Positions 1 through 8,192 of a stretch of DNA of 48,691 nucleotides are shown piece by piece. Position 1 is the stretch's first letter. Every line of letters begins with the position of its first letter. Under the pieces are notes generated by a model. That model had not been told where the DNA came from. It searched no databases and saw nothing but the letters and a program-made list of their open reading frames with translations. The stretch comes from Dehalococcoidia bacterium (GTDB lineage Bacteria; Chloroflexota; Dehalococcoidia; Lucifugimonadales; Lucifugimonadaceae): positions 1 to 48,691 of the forward strand of contig JAPKCH010000011.1 in NCBI GenBank assembly GCA_026421185.1, given 5' to 3'. The position numbers and the translations under genes were made by a program.

Positions 1-2
1 TC

Positions 3-515
3 GTAATATCGATCCTGAGTTTGGTTGTTGTTACTGGCTGCGGATCGGGTGGTGAGTCTGACTCGGGATTTTCGAAAGTTCAGGCAGATTCGGTGGTTCG
101 CGATCTAGGTAGTTTCGATGTTGCTAGGTTCAAGAAGGCTAAGACGTATGACGTTGACGAACTGCCTGGGGCAATTGCTGCGTACATGGGTTACTACAAA
201 ACTGCTGTAAGTGAACCCGTTCAGTACGAGCTAAGAATGTACCCAGACCATGCTACGGCTATTGCCATCGGCGTGACTTACGCTGAAGAGGTGACGGGCG
301 CTGACGCTCTGTTGCGTTCGGTTGATGTGCTATGGAAAGAGGGCACAAAAGATCGTCGTGGCGGCGGTGCTAGTAGGGGCGGACTCACACCTGTGTACGG
401 AGATTTTGTAGTGTTCGGTAATGTCATTATTCTGTGCGAAGGGCGTGATTCGATTCAGTCTCTGGATCGATGTGAAGCGCTGTTAATAGGTGCTGGAATC
501 ATTGCAGCGGATTAG
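3..515 (+). CDS. Lipoprotein of unknown function, 5' end outside the window
   Basis: The reading frame is open to the left edge. Its first visible residues are a hydrophobic stretch ending in a lipobox (V-T-G-C), with the Cys codon at 39-41, so a signal peptide II site is present and the true start lies before the window. A TTG at 21 falls inside the signal peptide and is not a credible start. The mature part is about 160 residues, starts with a Gly/Ser/Asp linker and has no motif I recognise. It is probably anchored to the outer face of the membrane. It converges with the dehydrogenase gene on the other strand and shares the terminator between them. Confidence 0.7.
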   Translation, partial: VISILSLVVVTGCGSGGESDSGFSKVQADSVVRDLGSFDVARFKKAKTYDVDELPGAIAAYMGYYKTAVSEPVQYELRMYPDHATAIAIGVTYAEEVTGADALLRSVDVLWKEGTKDRRGGGASRGGLTPVYGDFVVFGNVIILCEGRDSIQSLDRCEALLIGAGIIAAD

Positions 516-543
516 TTTCAGGTCGCTGTGAGTTGCGGTTAAC

Positions 544-579
544 ATAAAAGACCTCGGCGTTGTTGCCGAGGCCTTTTAT
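544..579. terminator. Bidirectional intrinsic terminator
   Basis: A 7-bp G/C-rich stem (CCTCGGC at 552-558, GCCGAGG at 565-571) with a 6-nt loop is flanked by ATAAAAG on the left and CTTTTAT on the right. This gives a U-run on either strand. It lies between two convergent genes and can serve both. Confidence 0.85.
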
Positions 580-610
580 GATTATTCGGCAAGAGACCGT
601 TGTCACTAAC

Positions 611-1504
611 TTATTTTCTGGTGACGGTTACGCCTGTGAGCTTTTCTACGTAGCTGAGAATAGCCGAGTGGTCGTTACCACCTTCGCCCCACTCAATTAG
701 TGCTTTGAAGACCTGTTGCAGGTTGGCTGTGACTTGAAGTGACAAGCCCAAATCGTTTGCGGTTTTCGCGGCGTTGTTGATGTCTTTGTAGTGAAGCTCT
801 ATTCGGAATCCAGGAGCGAAGTTTCGCTCGAACATCATTGGAGCCTTGGCGTTCATTACGTTCGATCCGGCGAGTCCGCCCTTGATTGCGTTGAATACAG
901 TCTCAGGGTTTACTCCGGCCTTGGTTGCGAGAGTCAAAGCTTCAGCGAGGGCGTGGATGTTTGCGCCAACGATGATCTGGTTGGCGAGCTTGGTGGTGTT
1001 CCCCGCCCCGCTACCGCCGCAGAGAACTGCTGACTTACCCATGATGTTGAACAACGGCTGTGCTCGCTCGAAGTTGACGGAATCGCCACCGACCATGATT
1101 GCGAGATCGCCAGAGACTGCCATTGGTTCGCCACCAGAGACAGGAGCGTCGATGAAATTCACTCCTTTTTCTTCACAAGCGTCGTGGATGCGTTGCGAAA
1201 CGCCGGGCTCGATTGATGACATGTCGACGATCAGGTCGCCAGCGGAGGCGCCTTCGAGGAGACCAGCTTCTCCGAGAACTACGGCTTCAGAATCGGGTGA
1301 GTCTGGAACCATCAGAACGATGATGTCGGATTTCGACGCGACGTCAGCGGAAGATGTACCCGCTGTTGCGCCAGCAGCGACGAGTTCGTCGACGGATGCT
1401 GATGATCGGTTGTAGACGGTAACGTCGTAGCCGCCTTTAGCCAAGTTGATGGCCATGGGCTTGCCCATGATTCCCAGTCCGACGAATCCGATTCGTTCTG
1501 CCAT
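611..1504 (-). CDS. NAD(P)-dependent beta-hydroxyacid dehydrogenase, GarR-like
   Basis: The 297 residues match the usual length of the 3-hydroxyisobutyrate / tartronate-semialdehyde reductase family. A Rossmann glycine motif (GFVGLGIMGKPMA) lies at residues 6-18, the substrate signature DAPVSGG at 119-125, and the catalytic lysine at about 172 in GNTTKLANQ. The family reduces or oxidises short 3-hydroxy acids. GarR (2-hydroxy-3-oxopropionate reductase) is the closest type by eye, but 3-hydroxyisobutyrate dehydrogenase cannot be excluded. An AAGGA site precedes the ATG by about 8 nt. It follows the reductase gene 52 bp upstream on the same strand, so the two may be cotranscribed. The protein is probably cytoplasmic. 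Confidence 0.88.
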   Translation of the reverse strand: MAERIGFVGLGIMGKPMAINLAKGGYDVTVYNRSSASVDELVAAGATAGTSSADVASKSDIIVLMVPDSPDSEAVVLGEAGLLEGASAGDLIVDMSSIEPGVSQRIHDACEEKGVNFIDAPVSGGEPMAVSGDLAIMVGGDSVNFERAQPLFNIMGKSAVLCGGSGAGNTTKLANQIIVGANIHALAEALTLATKAGVNPETVFNAIKGGLAGSNVMNAKAPMMFERNFAPGFRIELHYKDINNAAKTANDLGLSLQVTANLQQVFKALIEWGEGGNDHSAILSYVEKLTGVTVTRK

Positions 1505-1556
1505 TTCTGAAGTTCCTTTAGGTGAGAGTTAAGGTGCGATGCGGGCCGAAGACGAA

Positions 1557-2339
1557 TTATTCGTCTTCTTTCCAGAAGCGTTCTTCGATGAAGTTGTAGT
1601 CGGTTGGCTCCATACGAACTCCAACGTCTTCGATCATCTGTGGATGACCACAGGCGTAAACGCAGGTTTCTTTAGGATCGATACCGAGCTTTTCGAGGTA
1701 GTCCTCGATAAGCAGGTTGATTCGCCCCTTTGCGCCGGTCCAGTTGGCGTTACGTTCTTCGTTCGGTCGTGATACTGAAGGGTAAAAGTGGATGAAATCG
1801 TGTTCGGCAGCAAGCTTATTTAGCTCTTCGTCGTAGCCGAATTCATCGTCGTAGCTTGCGCCTTCAAGAACGTGGAACGTGTAGTCCTCACGAGCGACTC
1901 CGTCGAACGGTACTGGCCATTCTGGGTCGTTTAGGAACTTGCGGAGCATCGAGATGTAAGGAACCACGCCAGTTACTGTGCCTACGAATATGTGGTGCTT
2001 GTACTGGGGTTGGAGGACGAAGATTCCCTTAGCTCGTGGGCGAAGGGTCATTTCTGCTCCGACTTTCTGGTGATCCAGAAGTGGGGTTAAGTGACCACCA
2101 TGCTCGATGGGTACGACCTCAATGAAGAGTTCGATGTCTTCTTCGTCAGGTGAGGACGAGATTGAATATGGACGTTCAATGCCGTCAACACCGATGGTGC
2201 AGTACTGACCAGGCTTGAACGTGTAGTCCTGTGCTGGCTTAATCCAGAACTTTACGAGGTCATCCGTAAGTTCTTCTCGTTTAATCAGTTCACAGCTTGT
2301 AAATCGCCCTTTTAGGCGCGGGATATCAGCGTCTGCCAT
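1557..2339 (-). CDS. fpr: Ferredoxin/flavodoxin-NADP reductase
   Basis: The 260-residue protein has the FNR fold order: an FAD-binding barrel with RPYS at 56-59, then a nucleotide-binding domain with GTVTGVVPYISM at 120-131 and YACGHPQM at 228-235. The C-terminus is short and aromatic (ERFWKEDE), as in bacterial Fpr enzymes where it covers the flavin. The expected reaction is electron exchange between NADPH and ferredoxin or flavodoxin. ATG start with a CGGAG ribosome site. It is the first gene of a probable two-gene unit with the GarR-like dehydrogenase. Other FNR-fold oxidoreductases with different acceptors are possible. Confidence 0.85.
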   Translation of the reverse strand: MADADIPRLKGRFTSCELIKREELTDDLVKFWIKPAQDYTFKPGQYCTIGVDGIERPYSISSSPDEEDIELFIEVVPIEHGGHLTPLLDHQKVGAEMTLRPRAKGIFVLQPQYKHHIFVGTVTGVVPYISMLRKFLNDPEWPVPFDGVAREDYTFHVLEGASYDDEFGYDEELNKLAAEHDFIHFYPSVSRPNEERNANWTGAKGRINLLIEDYLEKLGIDPKETCVYACGHPQMIEDVGVRMEPTDYNFIEERFWKEDE

Positions 2340-2610
2340 CGTTTACTCCGTACATATATCGAATTTTTCATAATTCAGAATACCGTACGCACGGCACCTA
2401 TGAGAGCTTTTTGGTGGGGCGAATTCGATGTTGGTTTCGTGATGTGTGCATACAGGTGCATTAATTTGAAATAGTGCAGGTGGCGCGGTGTTAGAATTCT
2501 GGGCAAAATCACTGATGGATCATTCACAGTTTAAGGTGAATTGATCTAAAAATATTTGCGATGTCGAACGTTTTTCAGCATCGTAAAATGTACTATTTGG
2601 AGCGGTAAAC

Positions 2611-4068
2611 ATGGCAGTACGAACACCGGGCGTTGCTTATAGCATCACGGTTCGATCGGAATATCCGAACACACCTGGAATGTTGGGCAAAATTACCTCT
2701 GCGATTGGTGATGCCGGGGGTAGTGCACAGGGTGTGGACGTTGTGCAGACGTCACAGAAGGAAATGGTTCGTGATTTCACGATCAACACAAGTGGGCACG
2801 ACCACGCTATTCAAGTGGTTGATGCGATCAAGGCTGTAGATAGAGTCAAGGTCAGGAGTGTTTCCGATCAGACTTTCTTGCTTCACGTTGGTGGCAAGAT
2901 TGAGATGCGATCAAGAGTGTCTGTCACTACTCGTGACGATATGTCAAAGGCTTACACACCGGGCGTTGGCCGGGTTTGTATGGCGATTCACGATGATCCC
3001 GCTGCGGTTTGGGCTCTTACGGGTAAGGGCAATACTGTTGCCGTTGTTTCTGATGGATCGGCAGTGCTGGGACTTGGCGACATTGGCGCAGCTGCATCGC
3101 TTCCAGTTATGGAAGGTAAGGCGTTGCTTTTCAAGGAGTTCGGTGGCGTTGATGCATGGCCGATTGTTTTGGACACGAACGACACTGAAGAGATCATCAG
3201 CATTGTCAAGGCGTTGGCTCCAGGATTCGGTGGTATCAACCTCGAAGACATCAGCGCTCCACGTTGTTTCGAGATAGAAGATCGTTTGAGGGCAGAGCTT
3301 GATATCCCAGTGTTCCACGATGATCAGCACGGTACGGCAGTGGTTGTGCTTGCTGGTTTGATCAACGCTTTGAAGATCGTTGACAAGAAGCCTGAGAACT
3401 TGAAGGTCGTTGTAGCTGGTGTTGGTGCAGCGGGTACTGCTTGCACCAAGATTTTGCAGAGATACGGAGTCAAGAACATCATCGGTTACGACCGCTCGGG
3501 TGCTCTTGATCTAAGCCGTGATTACGGCGATAACACGATGAAGCAGTGGTTCGCCGATAACACCAACCCTGACAACTTCACCGGAACTCTGGCTGAGGGC
3601 TTGGTTGGCGCTGACATGCTGCTAGGACTTGCAGGACCGGGTCTGGTAACCACCGAACAGGTTTCAAAGATGACATCTGATGCGATTGTGTTCGCACTTT
3701 CAAATCCCGATCCAGAGATTTGGCCTGAAGAAGTTCCAAACAATGTTCGCGTTATGGCTACGGGGCGAACTGATTACCCGAACCAGGTGAACAACTCGCT
3801 TTGCTTCCCAGGATTGTTCCGAGGAGTATTGGACGTTCGGGCATCGACTATCAACGATGAAATGAAGATCGCTGCTGCGACTGCAATCGCTGGCGTAATT
3901 CCTGATTCCCACATTTCCGAAGATTTCATTATTCCTAGCGTGTTCGACAAGAACGTTGCAAAGCGTGTGGCTCGCGGCGTGTCGAGAATTGCTTCGGAAA
4001 CTGGTGTTGCTCGTCGACGACAGCGTGGAGGCGACGAGGTTTATGCATCGTTCAAGACTCAGGGTTAG
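2611..4068 (+). CDS. NAD(P)-dependent malic enzyme with N-terminal ACT domain
   Basis: Decarboxylates malate to pyruvate. Residues about 9-85 look like an ACT regulatory domain, so allosteric control by a small ligand is likely. The catalytic part follows: YTPGVGRVC at 115-123, LGLGDIGA at 153-160, the acid cluster EDISAPRCFEIE at 212-223 and FHDDQHGTA at 235-243. The dinucleotide-binding segment VVAGVGAAGTA is near 267-277, and ATGRTDYPNQVNN lies at 383-395. At 485 residues it is an ordinary short bacterial malic enzyme plus the ACT module. ATG with GGAGCG upstream. It has its own 271-bp upstream gap and stands next to an FAD oxidoreductase on the same strand. Confidence 0.92.
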   Translation: MAVRTPGVAYSITVRSEYPNTPGMLGKITSAIGDAGGSAQGVDVVQTSQKEMVRDFTINTSGHDHAIQVVDAIKAVDRVKVRSVSDQTFLLHVGGKIEMRSRVSVTTRDDMSKAYTPGVGRVCMAIHDDPAAVWALTGKGNTVAVVSDGSAVLGLGDIGAAASLPVMEGKALLFKEFGGVDAWPIVLDTNDTEEIISIVKALAPGFGGINLEDISAPRCFEIEDRLRAELDIPVFHDDQHGTAVVVLAGLINALKIVDKKPENLKVVVAGVGAAGTACTKILQRYGVKNIIGYDRSGALDLSRDYGDNTMKQWFADNTNPDNFTGTLAEGLVGADMLLGLAGPGLVTTEQVSKMTSDAIVFALSNPDPEIWPEEVPNNVRVMATGRTDYPNQVNNSLCFPGLFRGVLDVRASTINDEMKIAAATAIAGVIPDSHISEDFIIPSVFDKNVAKRVARGVSRIASETGVARRRQRGGDEVYASFKTQG

Positions 4069-4119
4069 TCGGGCGTTATCGTTGAATTCGTTTGAGCTTT
4101 TTGGATATGGTTGTCACTA

Positions 4120-5226
4120 ATGAAGATATCGATTATCGGTGGCGGCATCGCCGGTTGCTCGACTGCGTATTATCTCACCAAAGATGGACACGATGTAACG
4201 CTTTTTGAGCGGGATTCTCTGGCGTCGCATGCTTCGGGTTTTGCTCAAGGCGGTATCAAACCTGTCATCAGAGGGACACGAGAGATCGAGTATCAGAACC
4301 TATCTGACTACTCGATCGGATTGCATCGAGATCTCGCCAAGCAGCTTACTGGTGATGGTCTAAACGGTAAGTACACGAACTTTCGTTTGAAACCGTCCGT
4401 CATGTTGGTTAAGGAAGAATCCGAAGCTGCAGAGATGATTCGTGTCTACGAATCGTATGGCGGTGACACCGAGTTTGATGTTAGGTGGCTGGATTGTGGC
4501 GAACTGAGCCATATCGACGCACGTATCTCGAACGATGTTATTGGTGGTTTGTATTTTGGAACATCGTACGAAGTCGATCCTTATAAACTCACATTGTCGC
4601 TGTGGCAGGCTGCGGAGGAAAACGGCGCAAAGATGGTGAACCGGGGAGTGACAGAGATAACTGTCAGCGGTGGTAGGGTGACTGGTGTTGTTACGGATGA
4701 CGGGCTGACCGAAGCCGATGTCGTTGTTTCTGCGGCAGGTCCGTGGAGCGCTGAAATTCTTGCTGGAGTAGGAATCGAAATTCCTGTATATCCTCTTAAG
4801 GGGCAGATACTTCGATTGGATGCGCCGGGGCCACCGATGAAAATGTCGCTGTGGTGGGACACCGACTATGCAACCACTAAGGACGACGGCCTAATGTGGG
4901 TTGGAACGACTGAAGAAGAGACGCACTTCGATGATCGCACGAACGATGAGGCACGTGACCTTATCATTGGGTCGGCGGTTGCAATGCTTCCTTATTTAGT
5001 TGATGCCGAGCTTGTGCAGCAGACTGCTTGTTTACGACCTATGACGCCCGATAAAATGCCGATTATTGACGCTGAAGCTGGGCCTGAGGGTTTGGTAATT
5101 TCGACAGGTGGTGGTAGGCAGGGAATTGCGCTTGGTCCGGGTATGGGTATTGCTACCGCTGCTTTAGTTACAGGCGCTGAATCGCCGGTTGATGTTAGCG
5201 GGTTTACTCTGGGACGGTTCGCGTAG
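4120..5226 (+). CDS. FAD-dependent oxidoreductase, DAO / sarcosine oxidase-like family
   Basis: I chose the ATG at 4120 (368 residues). A TTG at 4111 would add three residues. The N-terminus has the FAD Rossmann motif GGGIAG at 7-12 with an acidic residue (E30) ending the second strand, followed by an ASGFAQGGI segment. Near the C-terminus LRPMTPDKMPIID and GGGRQGIALGPGMG are typical of DadA, glycine oxidase and SoxB-like proteins. These oxidise amino or N-methyl amino acids, but the substrate cannot be read from sequence. The gap from malic enzyme is about 50 bp, so cotranscription is possible. Confidence 0.82.
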   Translation: MKISIIGGGIAGCSTAYYLTKDGHDVTLFERDSLASHASGFAQGGIKPVIRGTREIEYQNLSDYSIGLHRDLAKQLTGDGLNGKYTNFRLKPSVMLVKEESEAAEMIRVYESYGGDTEFDVRWLDCGELSHIDARISNDVIGGLYFGTSYEVDPYKLTLSLWQAAEENGAKMVNRGVTEITVSGGRVTGVVTDDGLTEADVVVSAAGPWSAEILAGVGIEIPVYPLKGQILRLDAPGPPMKMSLWWDTDYATTKDDGLMWVGTTEEETHFDDRTNDEARDLIIGSAVAMLPYLVDAELVQQTACLRPMTPDKMPIIDAEAGPEGLVISTGGGRQGIALGPGMGIATAALVTGAESPVDVSGFTLGRFA

Positions 5227-5265
5227 CGTTTTTGGGGGCACTAGATTTTCGTTTGAACTTTCTGT

Positions 5266-5985
5266 TTGGCGGGGGAAATATCGATACTCGTGTCTCTATT
5301 TGTTTTAGATAGCTTTGAGGTTGCTGGTATCTCTTTCTCCGTTCGAAAAACCATACGGCGTGTTGTTTATCAAACTTCGCAGCTGGTCCAAGTTACTCTT
5401 GCACCCGATAAATCGGTAATTGCGCCGCAGGAAGAATCGCGTCAGCTAGCTTTAAATATCGAACAGAAACCAATTGGTAAACCTACCGCGGCTGCGGTTG
5501 ATTTGCTGATTCAATCAACGTTTGATGCGTATGAACCGGGACTTTCGTTGCCGCCGGTTCGAGTGTCGGGTCGGATGCGTCGAACGCTTGGTTCGTACAT
5601 GCCTTCTCGCAAGCAGATCGCTATTTCTTCTCGCTTGTTAGCGATGGGTGATGAGAACGATGTTCGGCAGGTTGTGCTGCACGAGATTGCTCACGCCATT
5701 GTTCATGCTCGTTGGGGAGATAAGCCGAGTGCGCATGGTAGTGAGTTTCGAGCGGTGTGTAACGAGATTGGTGTGAAGCCGCGTCGGTACGTCGATGTGA
5801 CTACCGAGAAGTGGCAGTCGCAAACGCGGTTTCTTTCGAAATGCGGTCATTGCAAGATGCTGATCGTTCGGAAGAAGCGCATGCGTTCGGTACGGTGTGT
5901 TTGCGGGCTTAAACTGTATCCGAAGTCGTGGCGAGCGGTGGCTCCCGCAGATGGTGGTGCAGCTGGTGATTGGGTGATGTTGTAA
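5266..5985 (+). CDS. SprT-like zinc metalloprotein
   Basis: A SprT-like core is visible: HEIAH at residues 139-143 supplies two zinc ligands and the catalytic Glu, with a downstream His at 157 (SAHGSEF). A C-terminal zinc ribbon follows, with CGHC at 193-196 and a CVC at 211-213. SprT/Spartan-type proteins are putative DNA-associated metalloproteases, but function is unproven here. The start is uncertain. The TTG at 5266 gives 239 residues, while a GTG at 5290 sits 11 nt after a GGGGGAAA run and may be the true start. The first 75 residues have no recognisable domain. Confidence 0.75.
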   Translation: MAGEISILVSLFVLDSFEVAGISFSVRKTIRRVVYQTSQLVQVTLAPDKSVIAPQEESRQLALNIEQKPIGKPTAAAVDLLIQSTFDAYEPGLSLPPVRVSGRMRRTLGSYMPSRKQIAISSRLLAMGDENDVRQVVLHEIAHAIVHARWGDKPSAHGSEFRAVCNEIGVKPRRYVDVTTEKWQSQTRFLSKCGHCKMLIVRKKRMRSVRCVCGLKLYPKSWRAVAPADGGAAGDWVML

Positions 5986-6317
5986 CGGTTTTTATCCTAC
6001 CCAAAATACGGTAGTGTTTAGAATCAATCGAGTCCGAATATAACTGGTACTGACTGGAATTTTGCTCTTGATTGTAGTTTTGTAATTTGGGTCGGGTCGC
6101 TATGTCTGGTCATTGCCGTTTGCTAGTGATTCATATTTAGGTGAACCGCCCTCATTTGAACTTCTGGGTGCTATTCCTGTCACTTTGCTTAGGACAGGCT
6201 GCCGTCGGACTCTTCGCACAGACTATGGCTGTCTACGACTGGCGACGCTCCTCCCTCTCCCTAATACGCAAGGAGGAAGGGGCACTGTTTGTTGAGCCTT
6301 TTGTTAATTACTCAGCG
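5986..6317. other. Intergenic region with one imperfect hairpin and no supported gene
   Basis: This is the space between the SprT-like gene and the pyr promoter/leader. Two overlapping short open frames (6113-6295 and 6141-6323) have no ribosome site, no recognisable residues and run through the hairpin at 6247-6283. I see no gene here. Confidence 0.5.
6247..6283. repeat. Imperfect inverted repeat (CTCC/GGAGG hairpin)
   Basis: The left arm 6247-6258 (GCTCCTCCCTCT) pairs with the right arm 6272-6283 (GGAGGAAGGGGC) with two wobbles and one mismatch. It resembles in composition the perfect inverted repeat between carA and carB, so both may belong to one family of intergenic palindromes. Confidence 0.4.
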
Positions 6318-6346
6318 TTGTGATTAATGCTGGTTAGTGGTAGCTT
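6318..6346 (+). promoter_or_regulatory. Candidate promoter for the pyr operon
   Basis: TTGTGA at 6318-6323 and TAGCTT at 6341-6346 are 17 bp apart and would start a transcript near 6353, just ahead of the PyrR-binding leader. The match to the sigma-70 consensus is moderate. Position is the main support. Confidence 0.3.
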
Positions 6347-6373
6347 TGAATGTAAGTAATTGAATATTTTGTG

Positions 6374-6513
6374 GTCCTTTAAATTCAGTCCAGTGAGGCT
6401 GGCAAGGGAATCCGCTTAGTCGCCTCTGCTCGCATGAATGCTGCGTGGGTTACTTCGCACATATGTCACGCAATGCGCGGCTTCTATCCTTGTCAGCAGG
6501 CAAGGATTTTTTT
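6374..6513 (+). promoter_or_regulatory. PyrR-binding transcription attenuator (pyr leader)
   Basis: The binding-loop consensus of PyrR leaders is present at 6387-6400 (AGTCCAGTGAGGCT), enclosed by a short stem CCTT 6376-6379 with AAGG 6404-6407. Downstream, 6486-6492 (ATCCTTG) and 6501-6507 (CAAGGAT) form a terminator followed by seven T. The segment 6401-6407 (GGCAAGG) can pair with 6488-6494 (CCTTGTC), which would break the terminator. In the known mechanism, UMP/UTP-bound PyrR stabilises the binding loop so the terminator forms, and PRPP counteracts this. All three alternative structures can be read directly here, and pyrR is the first gene downstream. Confidence 0.9.
6486..6513 (+). terminator. 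Attenuator terminator of the pyr leader
   Basis: A 7-bp stem with an 8-nt loop ends in a T-run at 6507-6513. The left arm overlaps the predicted antiterminator partner, so this is a conditional terminator. Confidence 0.85.
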
Positions 6514-6565
6514 GTGCCTAGAAATAGATGGACTCAATCGCTATGGCTGCCGATATGGAGCGCAT

Positions 6566-7108
6566 GTGACAAACGAGATCGAGAGAGTCCTGCTGACGCA
6601 GGACGATATTAGAAGGGCGATGACGAGGATTTCTCACGAAATTCTCGAACAAAATCGTGCTGCTAATGATCTTGTTTTGGTTGGTCTACAGACTCGTGGG
6701 GTACATCTGGCAAAACGACTTGCCGAGAGTATTGGACGCATAGAAGGTCTAGCGCCGGTCGTTGGAACGCTCGATCCGAGGCTATGGCGAGACGATCCCG
6801 ACGTGGCATCAGGGCATCCTTCACTCCCTTCAGATATTCGGACCAGCGTAGACGGCAAGCCTGTTGTGATCGTCGACGATGTTTTGTACACCGGTCGCAC
6901 GATACGAGCTGCCATGGAAGCACTTCTTGAATTTGGCAGAGCGAGTCGAATTCAGCTAGCGGTGCTCGTAGATCGCGGTCACCGAGAACTGCCTATCAGG
7001 CCTGATTTCATCGGTAAAAATATTCCCACTGCACGTGGCGAGCGTGTGCAAGTTCGCATCATGGAAATTGATGGCGAAGATGCCGTTGTACTGGGGCGTG
7101 AGAGCTAA
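6566..7108 (+). CDS. pyrR: Pyrimidine operon attenuator / uracil phosphoribosyltransferase
   Basis: I start it at GTG 6566, behind GGAG at 6557-6560. This gives 180 residues, the normal PyrR size, and begins after the attenuator terminator. The open frame continues upstream to 6434 but would then overlap the leader. The PRPP-binding loop VVIVDDVLYTGRTI is at 100-113, LVGLQTRGVHLAKRL at 38-52, and the GTLD...RDD region at 67-77. It binds the leader RNA in response to UMP/PRPP and usually has uracil phosphoribosyltransferase activity. The stop overlaps the pyrB start (TAATG). Confidence 0.95.
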   Translation: MTNEIERVLLTQDDIRRAMTRISHEILEQNRAANDLVLVGLQTRGVHLAKRLAESIGRIEGLAPVVGTLDPRLWRDDPDVASGHPSLPSDIRTSVDGKPVVIVDDVLYTGRTIRAAMEALLEFGRASRIQLAVLVDRGHRELPIRPDFIGKNIPTARGERVQVRIMEIDGEDAVVLGRES

Positions 7109-8157
7109 TGACAAATCCGACGATAACTGTAGGAAATGGCGCAAATGCAGAAGCTACCGATGTTGCAGATGCGACAGCTTCGCCTCGTCATCACCTGCTG
7201 GATCTTGACGATCTTTCAGCCTCAGAAATTAGTGATCTTCTCGATAGCGCCGAGGGCATGCTCGAAATTACGGGTAGGGACGTTCGCAAAACTCCGGCTC
7301 TTCGTGGCAAGACGATTATTACTATGTTCTTCGAGAACTCCACGCGCACACGTGTGTCATTCGAGCAGGCAGGCAAAATTCTAGGCGCCGATGTAATCAA
7401 TGTCACCGCATCTGCCAGTAGTGTTTCTAAGGGCGAATCGCTGCTGAACACAGTCAAGACATTGCAAGCGATGCAGATTGATGCGCTGGTAGTTCGTCAT
7501 CCTCATTCAGGTGCACCATATTTCATATCGAATTACACGGATGCTGCAGTTGTGAACGCCGGCGATGGCACACATGCTCATCCAACGCAGTCGTTGCTGG
7601 ACTTGTTCACAGTGCGAAATCACATTGGTGACATCGCTGGCAAGAAGATAGCGATCGTTGGTGATGTTCTCTACAGCAGGGTCGCTCGATCCAGTATTAT
7701 CGCTTTCCAAAAAATGGGGGCTGAAGTGACCATTTCGTGTCCAAACACGTTGATTCCAGACGAGTGGCAGCTTGGGACTGTATTGGACGAATCAACCGGA
7801 TTTGATGGACTAAAGCTAGCCAAGAATGTTGACGAGGCAGTCGATTCTGCCGATGTCGTGATGGCGTTGAGGATTCAGCAGGAACGACAGGATTCAGGGC
7901 ATGTTCCGACGCTTCGTGAGTACGCCGAACGGTGGGGCATCAACTCGGAGCGCATGGCGCTTGCTAACGATGACGCTTTGCTGATGCATCCGGGGCCTAT
8001 GAACGAGGGTGTTGAGATCTCTAGCGATGTTGCTCACGGGGCTCAGAGCGTTGTCGAGGAGCAGGTTCGCAACGGTGTTGCTGTGAGAATGGCAGTTTTG
8101 TATGCACTGTGTGCTCCGGGTAAATCGACTCGAGTTAGTAGTGGCGACGAAGCTTAG
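7108..8157 (+). CDS. pyrB: Aspartate carbamoyltransferase catalytic subunit
   Basis: Condenses carbamoyl phosphate with aspartate. The carbamoyl-phosphate site FENSTRTR is at 75-82, HPTQSLLD at 158-165, and HPGPMNEG at 294-301. The length is 349 residues, compared with about 310 usual. The excess is a roughly 25-residue N-terminal tail (Ala/Asp/Thr rich) and a short C-terminal tail. The ATG overlaps the pyrR stop by one base, indicating translational coupling. No pyrI regulatory subunit is seen, as expected in PyrR-controlled operons. Confidence 0.96.
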   Translation: MTNPTITVGNGANAEATDVADATASPRHHLLDLDDLSASEISDLLDSAEGMLEITGRDVRKTPALRGKTIITMFFENSTRTRVSFEQAGKILGADVINVTASASSVSKGESLLNTVKTLQAMQIDALVVRHPHSGAPYFISNYTDAAVVNAGDGTHAHPTQSLLDLFTVRNHIGDIAGKKIAIVGDVLYSRVARSSIIAFQKMGAEVTISCPNTLIPDEWQLGTVLDESTGFDGLKLAKNVDEAVDSADVVMALRIQQERQDSGHVPTLREYAERWGINSERMALANDDALLMHPGPMNEGVEISSDVAHGAQSVVEEQVRNGVAVRMAVLYALCAPGKSTRVSSGDEA

Positions 8158-8192
8158 ATTTAGTAAGTACGCAGAGAGAAAAGGAAACGCAC

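Noticed and set aside
6113-6323. Two overlapping short open frames ahead of the pyr leader
   Set aside because: No ribosome site, no recognisable residues, and both run through an imperfect palindrome; such frames are common in intergenic repeats.
6434-6565. An upstream extension of PyrR by 44 residues
   Set aside because: It would be translated through the attenuator terminator and has no similarity to PyrR; GTG 6566 has a ribosome site and gives the normal length.
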